Assembly: GCA_006503535.1 (NCBI GenBank)
Contig: QYRS01000002.1
Location: 1,302,001 to 1,366,000 of the forward strand
Reading direction: 5' to 3'
Source of the DNA: Arthrinium phaeospermum
Lineage: Eukaryota; Ascomycota; Sordariomycetes; Amphisphaeriales; Apiosporaceae
Length of the DNA stretch: 64,000 bases
The notes beneath the pieces were generated by a model. That model was given only the letters and a program-made list of their open reading frames with translations, ran no database searches and had not been told where the DNA came from. The position numbers were made by a program, and so were the translations under genes. This document shows, in pieces, positions 1 through 10,642 of this stretch. Within the stretch, counting starts at the first letter, position 1, and each line of letters begins with the position of its first letter.

Positions 1-2332
1 CGTCGTTCATCGTCGATGAGAGCAAGTTTCAGCGTCGTTTCGGTTGCCAGAGCCATGCAATCCGGGAACGCCTCGGTGTCAAAAGGACATACACACGTTG
101 CGTCCTGCGCGGTCACGGCCGAGTAGATGATGCGGCCATGAGACGCATATATCAGGCTAGAGTGCTCACTCGTAGAAAAGACGTTGTAAACGCCATTCGG
201 CTTCGGAAGAAGCTGCAGGCGTGCGTGCCTTGTGCCAAGGACGATACTCTTGCGCCCCGATAGAGCGAAATCTGATTTTGACACATTGAAAGTGAATACG
301 AAGCCATCTTCCATTGCGACGAACAGGCTGGGCCCGTAAGACTCGGGCGGCAGAATCTGAGCAAGCACAATGTCACGCGGAACCGAAGTCAGGTCGTCCT
401 GTTTCCTTAGCGATTCGCTATGCAAGGGCTGAAGGGTTTTGAGATCCATGATAGATATTGTTCCTGATTTCCAGAAACCTACCACGCCAATACTAGGGTA
501 CTGAGGCGGCAGGTGTATGCAGGCGACCTGCTCCTTTTCCCCGAGGTCGTTGTGTTCCGTGCGAATAAGATCATGTTCTATTTTGAGTGAGATCAGACTG
601 TTGCCGTTGATAGACAGGAGGATCCAGTCATTGTTGGCGGATGCATTAGTGATAGTTTGGCCAGCTGAAGGGCTCCAACTGGAGATGGCAACGCCGCCCT
701 CAACATCAATAAGTCGCACGCTGCTAGGAGTAACCTGGACCAGGCGGCCATCAGAAAGGTTCTGGGCCACCAGAGTCTGCTCGTTTAGGGAGGTACCCTT
801 GAACACCTCGACTTCTTCAATATCCCCAGACGAACTGAACGAAAAGACTCTGGTCTCGGTGAGGAATGATACTAGCAACGTGTCGCACTTGGGAGAAGAT
901 CCAGCCCTGATGGGAAATAGCGATCGCACATTGTCCATGTCGGCCAGGATACCAACGTCTTCGAGTCCGACACCACTACGGACACTCCTCAAGCTGCCGT
1001 CTTTGTGGACACCACTCCCAGCAACGATCCTAGCTTGCCCAGATGAGTACTCGTTGACTGTTTGCTCTTCCCCCTCACGGTTGCCCATGTCCATGATAGT
1101 GAAGTCCAATATTGGTGAGATATTGGTCAGCTCCTGGACTAGCTCAAGGGTGTAAGTCTCTGGGTCGATTCTGAATAGTTGAGAGTTTCCGTAATGGGAA
1201 GCGACGAATAGCGTGTTGTCTCCCATGTAGACTAAACGGTTTGCCCGTGACGTTACCCCGATCTTCTTCATCTCCAGTCCAGTCACCACGGCACCGTTTT
1301 CCAGTTGGATCTCTAGCATCCACATGGTCCCGTAGTCGTCCCCGACGAAGTAATGGGACACATTGTATTCGGCCCAGGCGACGAAAATAGAGGACTCTAC
1401 AAGGGCAGTTTCCACTGTCTTCTTAGCAGCGTCGTCGTAGTACAGCAGCCGCGTCTCTCCCACGACAATAAACCCGCCCAGCTGAGCACGGGCTTGCTGA
1501 GCGTTCCGGACAATGTAGCGCTTGTGTTCCTCTTCTCCCCGACCGACTGGTATCAACATGGCCGCGCCAGGGTCCTGGATTTCAAATCTGTCTATTTGGT
1601 CCTTGGTCTCGAAATTTGATACCGTATTGTTTCTGTCATCGGAGTAGAGGCGGTACGTGACGAGTTGGGCGTCCGGGTTGTCGGTCCGGGTTTGATATAG
1701 AAACGCAACCTTCGGTTGGCCGGTTTCCACGTGCAGAAAGGTGGCAGATCTTATGAACAGCTCCCTGATGCGGATCTGTTCTTGCCAGTCTAGTTCCGTC
1801 GCTCTGGTCTTCATGTGTTTCATGCGGGCTATGTTCAAGACTCCTTCCCAAAGTAACATTATCATGAACCTGCCCGATGGATCGACAATACACTGGTCTT
1901 GGCTCTGCGAATCTCTCATATACTTCTCATTATTATCGGTGAAATCTGTGTAATGGTCCGGTCCTCCGGTTTTGTCGTCCCATCCGAGTGTGAAGTATTG
2001 GAAGCGGTCCGTTCCAATGAAGAGATGATCTGTGGTAGCGTCTCTCGGCCGCAGTCGCTGCAGCATGGTGATAGTGCCATTGACGACTTTGGAGTCGATC
2101 TCGACCAAAAGACCTGTTTCGGGGTCGACTTTCCAGATCTCGAGCCGGTTCGCTTTGCTTTTCAAAGGACGCAAAAGTTAGTTCGCATACTCGCCGGTCA
2201 TTGTTCTGCTATTCGGATAACACATTGTACATACCCAAGCACCAAGCAGTCATCCTCCTCTCCCGGATACAAGGAGGCGCGCAGAGCATGGCGCACGCTC
2301 TGTGGCCGGTGAATCGGCACTACGTAGGCCAT
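1..2332 (-). CDS. DDB1: DDB1, UV-damaged DNA-binding protein 1 (C-terminus off the left edge)
   Basis: Partial gene, complement(<1..2157, 2235..2332); about 751 codons are visible and the rest runs off the window. DDB1 is the triple beta-propeller adaptor of CUL4 ubiquitin ligases acting in nucleotide-excision repair and replication. The start at 2332 gives MAYVVPIHRPQSV. A 77-nt intron (2158-2234, GTATGT donor, CTAAC branch) joins LVLG to KANRLEIW. Family hallmarks follow in order: RDSQSQDQCIVDPSGR, FLHVETGQPKVAFLYQ, NVSHYFVGDDYGTMWML and SGVHKDGSLRSVRSGVG. The MMS1_N-type and following propeller regions are present; the C-terminal CPSF_A part is mostly missing. The related RSE1 and CFT1 families are less likely because the SGVHKDGSLR and RDSQS segments are DDB1-like. 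Established family role; assignment by recognition, not by search. Confidence 0.9.
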
Positions 2333-3313
2333 GATGTTGCAGTATGGATCATGGCTCTGCAGCAATACGAATGGAGGACAGACTGGAACAGTTCCTGTCG
2401 GAGGAACTTGCAAGTCAGTGATACAAGGTCCGTCGTGTTTGGGTTGGCAAAAGATTGATCTTATCAATCTATCAAGTGCCCCTCCAACCAGCGCTTTTGG
2501 GATGGTACTGAATGTGGTGACAAATCCAAGAGAAGCTGAGGGCGGGCGAATTGCTGGAGCTTCAATCGGAGCTCTATGATGCCATGGCCGACAAGCTACG
2601 ACCGGGGTTTGCTTATTTGGTGTCACTTAACCCCGACCAGCATTGAGGAACCTACCGTAATCCCAAGCGTCAAGTGGAGTGGGCGCGCGCTAGGTGGGAT
2701 GTAACCGTGCCTGTGCTTCAATTGATCAATCAATTGACCGTTGCGGCAGCTTCTTAGGATTGACCCAGGAAGTTCAAAATCTAACATTAAAACATTGATT
2801 GGAAGTACGTACCGCTTAATATTTGGATTGATACATCTACAAGTATGTAGGCTGGTTATGGGCAGATGGGGAAGCAACGTGGAAGAATCAAGAACACCTC
2901 TCACTGACTTTGTTTGCTGTCATCTCTCCGATTGGTTCCGCCAGCCCTTGCCTGGCCAGATGTATACGCATAGGACCCCAATGTTTATTACTGGCTGGCC
3001 AGGAAGATACAACAACACCATGCTCAACTAGTGTCTCATGTCCTCTCCATCATGCCTATGGATGGACAGCTGCCCCGCCTGGGATGGCCCATCCCAGACA
3101 CCGACTTCTTGCCTTGCCCTCTTGCCCTCGACTAATTTCTCCGCATACCAGTTTCTGGCTCGTGTGTGACTTGTGAAAGGGGCCAAATAGGAGAGGTGGA
3201 TGGACGATCGGCCCTCCAAAGTGCATACATACAAACATAGAAGGCTGCTTGTCCCGAGACCTCTATGGACCAACTCTGCACATAAACAAGGAACATCTCT
3301 TTAAACAGACGCC
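2333..3313. promoter_or_regulatory. Divergent promoter region between DDB1 and the ankyrin gene
   Basis: No coding exon is convincing here. Two dyad motifs are visible. One is a perfect 7-bp inverted repeat GATTGAT-CTT-ATCAATC at 2453-2469, about 120 bp upstream of the DDB1 start. The other is a pair of palindromic octamers TCAATTGA at 2718-2725 and 2730-2737. They share the core ATTGATC. Whether they bind a factor is inference. Confidence 0.4.
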
Positions 3314-4270
3314 ATGCAGACACAAGAACTACCCCGGACCCCCGCCGAGGTCCTCTCCTTGCCCCCGACGCCCACAGAGGGAGCCTTCGAGCTAGGAGAA
3401 TTCGACGAGGAGGATGGCTGCTGGACCCCCTTGCAGCTCGCCGCCAAGGACGGAGACCTAGCCGCGGTCGAGAATCTGCTCCGGGATGACGGCACAGATG
3501 TGAACGCCCCGCCCGCCGGCTACTACGGAAACACGGCCCTCCAAGCCGCGTGTCTCTTCGGGCACGAGGCCGTGGTCCGAAAGCTGATAGCCGCGGGCGC
3601 CGACGTCGAGGCCCCCGGCGGCAACAACGGGCGACGGAACGCCTTGCAACAAGCCTGCCGGTCCGGCAACTCATCCGTGGTTTCCTACCTGTTGCAGGAA
3701 TGCAACGCCGACATCAACGCCCCTGCGCTACGCTACCATGGCCGCACAGCCCTGCAGGTCGCGGCCGAAGCGCGGGATCTGAAGATTGTAGAGCTCCTTC
3801 TCGCGGCTGGGGCCGACGTTAACGCAAAGCCGGCGGGCACAGCAGGTCGCACGGCTCTCGCGGCGGCCGCCTCAGTGGGGGACCTGGAAATCGTGAAGCT
3901 TCTGCTGCAGCACGGAGCTGATGTCAATGCGCTCCCGAGCCGACACAAGGGCATCACGGCGCTCCAGGCAGCGTGCTGTATCGGCCATGAAGAAATTGTC
4001 AATGTCTTGATCGAGGCCGGCGCGGACGTGGACGCGCAGGGGAGTTCATTTAAAGGGGGCCGAGCGCTGCATGCGGCTGCTCAAAAGGGGCATATAAACA
4101 TACTGGAGATACTACTGAAGGCAAACGCAGATATCGATGCCTCTGCCGGCTGGGGCGGCCAAACCGCATTGCAAACGGCGGCTGCCAATGGCCAGGAAGA
4201 CGCTGTGCAGTTCCTACGGAAATCGGGGGCTGGCGGGCCAATTGTTGGAGGCGTCCTGTTATTTGATTAA
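3314..4270 (+). CDS. Stand-alone ankyrin-repeat protein
   Basis: Single-exon gene, 318 aa. After a short Pro/Glu-rich N-terminus (about residues 1-33) the rest is eight ankyrin units of 34-36 aa, with turns such as TALQAACLFGHEAVV and AGADVNA. Each unit carries a linker loop ending in G-x before TALQ (for example YYGNTALQ, YHGRTALQ, HKGITALQ). This loop is characteristic of the ankyrin tails of fungal NACHT/NLR-type proteins, but no NACHT, HET or other effector domain is present in this gene or just upstream. No signal peptide or membrane segment is seen. Ankyrin arrays bind proteins; the partner cannot be read from sequence. The start is the first ATG of the open frame, preceded by a CT/A-rich leader. 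Confidence 0.85.
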   Translation: MQTQELPRTPAEVLSLPPTPTEGAFELGEFDEEDGCWTPLQLAAKDGDLAAVENLLRDDGTDVNAPPAGYYGNTALQAACLFGHEAVVRKLIAAGADVEAPGGNNGRRNALQQACRSGNSSVVSYLLQECNADINAPALRYHGRTALQVAAEARDLKIVELLLAAGADVNAKPAGTAGRTALAAAASVGDLEIVKLLLQHGADVNALPSRHKGITALQAACCIGHEEIVNVLIEAGADVDAQGSSFKGGRALHAAAQKGHINILEILLKANADIDASAGWGGQTALQTAAANGQEDAVQFLRKSGAGGPIVGGVLLFD

Positions 4271-4727
4271 GTAGAGAGCGCTGCAAGACACAGGCTATCT
4301 ATCTGCAGAAATATACAGCACTGTCCCCAAAGATGACTGTTTATGGGACCTTATCCCGGCGTCAGGTTTGAGAAGAATGTCAATAACCTCGTAGTAGTTG
4401 AATATAAGACAAGGTTCCTCAGTCCACGAGTTTGGGGTTGATATGTCATCTGGGTAAGAATAGCTGGCTGGGGAATGGTAGTAACCGAGGTTGTCACTTG
4501 CCGCAGTCGAGACGCAATTAACGTTATATCTTTATTTCATTATCTAGTCTGGCGGCGAACCAGGTTAAACATCTGCTGGTGAGGGAGGCACGGCTAGCCA
4601 ATTCATGTTATAATGACAATGCATCCACTCCCTCAAAGGGGATGGTCGGTCCACCTATGCAACGTGATACTGCCGGTGTGTGCTATAGATCCCCAACGCC
4701 CTAGCACGACGTGATGGCGCGGCTTGT
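4271..4727. other. Intergenic, convergent 3' ends
   Basis: AT-richer spacer between the ends of the ankyrin gene and KAP114. Nothing beyond presumed 3' untranslated sequence is seen. Confidence 0.5.
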
Positions 4728-7700
4728 TCAGGATCCGACGGCGTTCAGCTTTTGCTTCTCCTCATCAGTCAACATCTCGAACCAGCTATGGAAGTCGGGC
4801 GTTTGCGACAATCGTCGGAAGAAGTCGGTCAAGAACCGGTTTGTCTCATCGTCTTGGTGGCGGGTCATACTAGAAGCCTCCAGGTAGCCCATGAGATCGT
4901 TCTTGGTACTTCCAAGACTCAAGTCTACTGTGTCGGGCTCGTCCTCCCAGCCATCGTCGTCTTCCTCTTCCTCATCCGCGAACTTGGAAGCGGCAGCAGC
5001 AGCAGCCGTTGATGCGTTCTGCGCACCAGAGGCCGAAGCAAGCTCCTCCACCAAGATCTTGATGATCTTGAGGGTAGCAGGTACTATCGTGTATCGGTCT
5101 GGGTCTGCTACATAATAAGTACCGGGACAAAGGGGATGGATGGCCGACTTACTCTCTTTCGCCCTCGAGCGCGTCATGATTCTATCGCTGACGGGGACAA
5201 TCAAATCGCCCTTGACCATGGTCTGTGCTACGCGAGGGTCATTCAACTCGTACAGCTTGGACAAGGCAATGACGCTGTTGGGGTATCGAGTCAGTTTGAA
5301 GCTCTGGTAGGTCGCTCGTGTTCATAGACTTACTTTTGGCGGATTTCATCAAAGCCAGCAAAGATGACCGAGTTTTCGAGCCATTTAGCGAGAACAACTT
5401 GTAGACCGGGCTGTCCATTGCCATGGGCGTCAGGGATCTGCAGTTGACTAAGGAACTCAACAACTGCATCTGCCCTTTCCATTGAAAGTCGTGCGAATAC
5501 CAAGATGAGCGACTGAATAAACGGCGCCGCCTCAGCTGTAGCGAGGCGCGTAGCCACTGCTTTCAGAAGAGGATCGAGATATTCGCCAAGTCTCTCGGGC
5601 CCAGCCTTCTCGACAAGCTCTGCTGCCAGACCACCGACCTCGCTAGCTGCGTGATCCTCTATCTCCGGCTTGAGAAGCCGATCGATGATCCGGAGGCAGA
5701 TCTCTACACCAGTGGTACCATTCTCATCTTGATAATTGAAGACTTGATGGTGGCCATGCTGGAGGAGATACTTGACCGACTCGACACCCGGCCGTAGGAC
5801 CTCTCCTTCCATGCTTTCCATCAACAAGCGGGTCAACTTGGGTAATGTGGCGGCAACGAAACCGGGAGGAAGGGGCTCGGAACCGTATTGCGTCAGAGCA
5901 GCCATCAATTCCGTCGCAAACTATGGATTATGTCAGCAGGCGCCTACGGAAAGGGGTGAGCAGAACCATGCAGACGTACCGTTACGAGAGGGTCATCTGA
6001 TGTGACATTAGCGGCGTCGAATGTGGACGTCAATGAGGGCAGAACTTTCTGGCACAGTGCTTGGTAGAGCTGAGGATCAGCCATAGTCTGTACGATGTCT
6101 TCAAATGTTTCGCAGATCATCATGGTGACCTGGAAGTTATTGGCGCCGTGCTTCGCAATCTGGAAAAGTAGATCTAGAGCCGGCACATCGTTAGAGAGGG
6201 CGACGCGCTTGTCAATGTTGATGGCAGCCCGTAGCGTCTCAGCTAAACTTATAAGGAGATCGTCGGCTTCTTCGAGAGTTGTCATGTCCTTGTTCATGAT
6301 CCACTGGCCAATAGCCTGTACGACCTGGGCTTGGCCATTCGGCTGGACAGCACCTCCCGTGACGAAGCCCTCCAGCGATCTGATGCAGGCAACCTGAACA
6401 ATCTCCGTCTCGTCTGGCGCGTTTATCGCGGTGATCACACGGTCGAGAAAACCGGCAGCAATTTGGTGGCATCTTATCAGCTGACCAGCGACAAGGAAGC
6501 CTCTAGCACGCAGCAATGGCTCATCGGGGCGGTTAATGCAGTAATCCACCAATTCGAGATAGGCTTGGACAATCTCCACTGGCACCTCCTTGCCGCAGTC
6601 CAGGAAATCGCTGATGAGCATGTTAAGCAAGAATAACGCGGCTTCCTGGGTTCTCCACGAAGGTGATTCGGTTGCAAACACGGTCTTGGTGTGAGCGAAC
6701 AGACCCTCGAAAACCCCATTCTTTAGCCACTCGCCCAGTTTGCACAAGAGATCGCCACAAGCAGTTCGGGGTGTGTAGTTGGCGCTAACAGACCACTCCT
6801 CGGCGAGGTACAGGGAAACGTCTATGTCCCACAGTTCCTCTTCTTCGGAGGTGATTCTAGCATACGAAGTGCAAAGCTTCATGACATCGAGAACCCAAGG
6901 CGTTTCGTGGGCAGTAGGGTGGGCCTTGAGCCTTTCCTCAAGCCCACTTTGTACCGGCTTGGCTTTGAGGCAACCGTTCAGGAAATCGAGTTCTTCCAGG
7001 ACGAGGAAGTCCAAAGTGTAGGGAAGGCCGTCGGCATCCTCCAATCGACCCTGAGCACTGCCATTCACGATATAAAGTTGTTCGTAAGGGGTGCAGAGTA
7101 GCACAAGTTCGGCCCAAGCCGCTTCGAAGAAATGAGGCGTCTGCGGGAGTAGCAAATTGGGGAAAACGTTCTTCACCTTAAGAAGGCATCGTACGACCTG
7201 GAGCTTCAATGCGATGATGCCATTCCATTCCTCGGGCTGGCTGTCGAGTTCGGTTTCCGGTAGTGGTGGTAGCTCCAGTTTCATGGTCTGCAAAAAGAAG
7301 GGGAACCAGCCTGCCAGAGCCTGCTCAGCAAAGGCCTTGACCTCTTGCGGGTGGTCTTCCTTGACCTGGTCCATCAGGTCGAAGCACCCTCGGAAGACAG
7401 AGACTGCCAGGGCTCGCAGGATGGGCTTGCGATCGGTCTCGCTCACGGCCACCTCGTATACGACCTTAACGATGTCCTGGGCCATGCTGAAGAACTGGTC
7501 GTCGCTCAAGCTCTCATCGACGAGGTCGCAGAGGATTTTGAGCGCGCCGTGTAGATGGCTCTCGTCCCCAGAGTTGATGTAGCCAAAGAGCGTGGGCAGA
7601 AGAGTCGGCCATCTCTCGGGGAAGTCTGCATTGGCGATTCTGCCTACGGCAAAGCTGGCTGCTGACTTGATCTTGCGCTCTGAGAGGAGAGCGAGCTCGA

Positions 7701-7980
7701 GGAGGATGGGTCGGATTTGGTCCTTTGCGGCGTCGGCAATGGGGATAACGGGGCCATCGTCGCTCTCTCCGCTCCAATTTCTCTCAATGAAGAGGCGCAG
7801 GACGGATATGGCTTGCTGGCGGATCTCGACGCTGATGGACGTGTGGCTCGCGATGTTGACGAGGGAGAGCGGGTAGGCCGGGTTCGCCTGGGCCTGCTTG
7901 AGGTCGAGTTCGGCTTGCTTGCGGGGGCCCTCGGCGGCGAGCTGGGTGTTCGCCAGGACCTGAACGAGCTGGTCTTCCAT
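4728..7980 (-). CDS. KAP114: KAP114-type karyopherin (importin-9 family)
   Basis: complement(4728..5107, 5153..5274, 5334..5920, 5980..7980); 1029 aa, usual for importin-beta proteins. KAP114/importin-9 carries histones H2A-H2B and TBP into the nucleus. The N-terminus has the importin-N signature (EIRQQAISVLRLFIERNW, then ADFPERWPTLLPTLF), followed by HEAT repeats. Near the C-terminus lies an acidic loop (DEEEEDDDGWEDEPD), typical of this subfamily. The junctions SDDPLVT/FATELMAAL and IRQ/NVIALSKL close the frame. Intron 5108-5152 is only 45 nt and a multiple of three, so it may be retained. An ATG three codons upstream (7989) is an alternative start; 7980 (MEDQLVQVL) fits the family better. 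Subfamily assignment is by motif layout. Confidence 0.88.
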
Positions 7981-9349
7981 CGTGACCATTCGTCTGCGGG
8001 TAGGGTCAAAATGAAGGCGAGGCTCGAAAGATACAGTCCAAAAAACGGTGGTGGAAGTCGAGTCGAAAGGCAAGTTAAAGGTGTCGAGTGTAGGGGTTTA
8101 AAGTGGGATTTTCGGAGGGGGTCGTTTACCCGTTTGTTCGTCCCACTTGCCCGAGAAAGAAAGTCAACAAACTGGTTTGCGCGGGGTCCGTGTTGATGGG
8201 ACAATAAGTAATAAGGATGCCAGCGGGATCACTTGCTGGACTATACAGAAAGGATAAAGAAGGGAATGAGGAGCTACCCACGTCGAATTATGAAAGAGCG
8301 GAATCAACAATTATTATGTGGTGGTGGGATAATCATCAGTCCCTCCTGTTACAAGTTGATCGGACGGATTGTCGGTCAAGCTGGGTGCCTACCTACCTAC
8401 CTAATCTAAATAGCATGCGCAGAAATCTTGGATGCTAGAGCTGGCCTGGTTAAACAATGGTGGGGGACCTGCAGGAGTCGCGTTTTGGACTTGGGCAGCA
8501 GCAGCGAACAAGCACCATCCCATCATATGACAAAGTACCTATCCTAACAGCCATACCTATCTACCTAACTTACTAATCGACTCGCATCGGGTATTGACGA
8601 TCGCGAGGCAACCGGATGTCTGCCTTGCCGTGAAAAGTCTGGGAGACCCAAAGTCAATCGTACCCGATCTCGCATACATCCATTATTATGTACATAAATT
8701 AGTAACTCCCTCATGCGTTCTACCACTATACCCGGCCACAGTCACCGCAACGGCGAAAAGGTAGGAATTATACTCGATTCATACCAATAGGTAGACAAGG
8801 AACATTGCGACTTGCGCACCGTGACACCCTCCTGAAAGCTGAAAGACACGTGGAATTTAGGGGCTAGGCCTTGTTAAACTGTATTTCGCGTTTCTTGTGA
8901 AATTGGCGTCTCACTTTACGCGTTTCCCCCTACCCCTCAACGCGTGATTTCTAAATGAGCATCTCGCCATAGGGCTGATTGATGCTAAGTCTTGGCACCT
9001 AGGCCATGATGCTAATGCATGGTTGACGGACGCCTTTTCTAGTTTGGTCTACCTAACTGCTGCCCGTGACACAACATTTCCCCCAAACGTTAGCGGGCAA
9101 ACAAAGTAAAAAACGAAACATCGATCGTCACACTGCGCCAAAATCTTCGTGGTGGCCGACACGGTGGTGGCCGTGTTCACGTTGGGAATCCGTACCGTCT
9201 CGCCGTCGCCGTGCCGTTCCGTTCCATTAAGTGGACCTAGCTGCCGCATACGGCAACAAGGGCCCGTCTGTCTACCTTAGGTACCGTACAAACAAAAAGA
9301 CCGGTACTCCAATTGGACCTATCACAAGGCCCCCCTCCCGGCATCAACC
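7981..9349. promoter_or_regulatory. Divergent promoter region KAP114 / REV7 with MCB/SCB-like sites
   Basis: This 1.37 kb spacer has no credible exon. It holds a (CCTA)4 run at 8388-8403. It also holds a compact group of cell-cycle-box-like sites: CGCGAAA on the minus strand at 8884-8890, and ACGCGT at 8918-8923 and 8940-8945. In fungi ACGCGT (MluI cell-cycle box) and CRCGAAA are the consensus sites of MBF and SBF. The sites lie about 405-465 bp upstream of the REV7 start. That they are functional is inference. Confidence 0.5.
8388..8403. repeat. (CCTA)4 microsatellite
   Basis: Four perfect copies of CCTA; similar CTACCTA strings recur nearby around 8560-8575. Confidence 0.9.
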
Positions 9350-10198
9350 ATGGCCTCGACCCCCCAAGCCCAAGGCGGCCTCTCGGTGTCCCTGCCGCAA
9401 GCCTCGCACCTCCTCACCTCCTTCACGCACTTCCTGACCGTGGCCATCCACAACGTCCTCTACTACCGGTCCCTGTACCCGGCGGCGACCTTCCTCACGG
9501 CCCGGGCCTACAACCTCGCGGTCCACCAGTCGCGGCACCCGGGCGTCTGCACCTGGATCAGCGACGCTGTGTCGGCGATCCGCGCCCAGCTGATCCTCGG
9601 CGCCGTCGAGCGCGTCGCCCTCGTCATCCACGCGCCGGGGACCCAGGTGCTGGAGCGCTGGATGTTCGACCTCCGCGCCTTCCCCGCCTTCACGGGCGTC
9701 ACGGAGCAGGAGCCACCACTTGCCAGCCCCAACGACGGTGGCGGCAGCGGCAACAGCCGGCGGGATGAGGAAGACGACGGGGTCGGGCCCGGAGGTCCCG
9801 GCAGCATCCAGGCTGCCGAAGGGTCAAACAACAACAACAACAACAACAACAAAATCAACTGGACGGACGTGGACGAGGGGTTCCGCGCCGCGGTCCGGAA
9901 AATGGCGAGTGCGGCGGAGCAGCTGCCGCCCTTGCCAGAAGGCTGCACCTACACCGTGGCGGTCGAGCTGCGGGATGAGAGCGAGGCGCCCATAGGGTAT
10001 CCACAGCACTGGATCCCGTCGCAGCCAAACCTGCAGACGCAGTCGAAGACGAGGCCGGAAGCTGGGCGTGATATCGGTGGTGCGATGACGGCCGCTATTA
10101 GAACTGTAGAAGCAGGTCCCCTGTACTTTGACTGTTGGGTGGAACTAGGAAAAGAATTGGCCTCAACATCGTCGCTGCCGTTGTCATCTCGGCAATAA
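9350..10198 (+). CDS. REV7: REV7/MAD2B, HORMA-domain subunit of DNA polymerase zeta
   Basis: Single exon, 282 aa, longer than the usual 210-250 aa. REV7 links REV3 and REV1 in translesion synthesis through a HORMA safety-belt fold. The HORMA start is clear: SFTHFLTVAIHNVLYYRSLY, then QSRHPGVCTWISDAVSAI and the strand VALVIHAPG. The fold is interrupted at about residues 125-165 by a Gly/Ser/Asn-rich insert with eight consecutive Asn (AAC repeat at about 9828-9850). It resumes at INWTDVDEGFRAAVRKM and ends in strands such as CTYTVAVELRD and PLYFDCWVE. It diverges from KAP114; the MCB-like sites upstream suggest S-phase control (inference). MAD2 itself is less likely because of the MAD2B-type WISDAV segment. 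Confidence 0.85.
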   Translation: MASTPQAQGGLSVSLPQASHLLTSFTHFLTVAIHNVLYYRSLYPAATFLTARAYNLAVHQSRHPGVCTWISDAVSAIRAQLILGAVERVALVIHAPGTQVLERWMFDLRAFPAFTGVTEQEPPLASPNDGGGSGNSRRDEEDDGVGPGGPGSIQAAEGSNNNNNNNNKINWTDVDEGFRAAVRKMASAAEQLPPLPEGCTYTVAVELRDESEAPIGYPQHWIPSQPNLQTQSKTRPEAGRDIGGAMTAAIRTVEAGPLYFDCWVELGKELASTSSLPLSSRQ

Positions 10199-10642
10199 TC
10201 ACTGGCCATGCAGTGCTAATACTAGGTAATCTACTTAGTCCCTGACAATTGTAAATATATCAGGTATCAGGCAGTAAATGTAGTCGAAAACCAGGAACAG
10301 CACCTGAAATAAGTCGTGAAATTTAAGGCGAACCACAAAGTCTGTTGATCTCGGATGGGTACATTGTATCACGATATCTCACGAGCACACAGAAAGCATC
10401 AATTGCAATTGTTGATAGCGGGACATTCTTTATTAATTAGGTCAAGAGAAGGACAACGTATTGGGGTTGATCACTCTTGTGCTAGTCGTACAGATACGGG
10501 GGCAATGCTTCCAGGCGTTGTGGTATCATTTTCATCAAATTCGTAACATTTTGACTGGTACCATCATTCATGAAGCCCAGAACGCCCAAGTGTAAAATCA
10601 ATGTCTCATGACCGACCTATCATACCACCGCTTCTTTGAAGA
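10199..10642. other. Intergenic, convergent 3' ends
   Basis: AT-rich sequence between REV7 and the PI31 gene; only presumed 3' untranslated sequence is seen. Confidence 0.5.
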
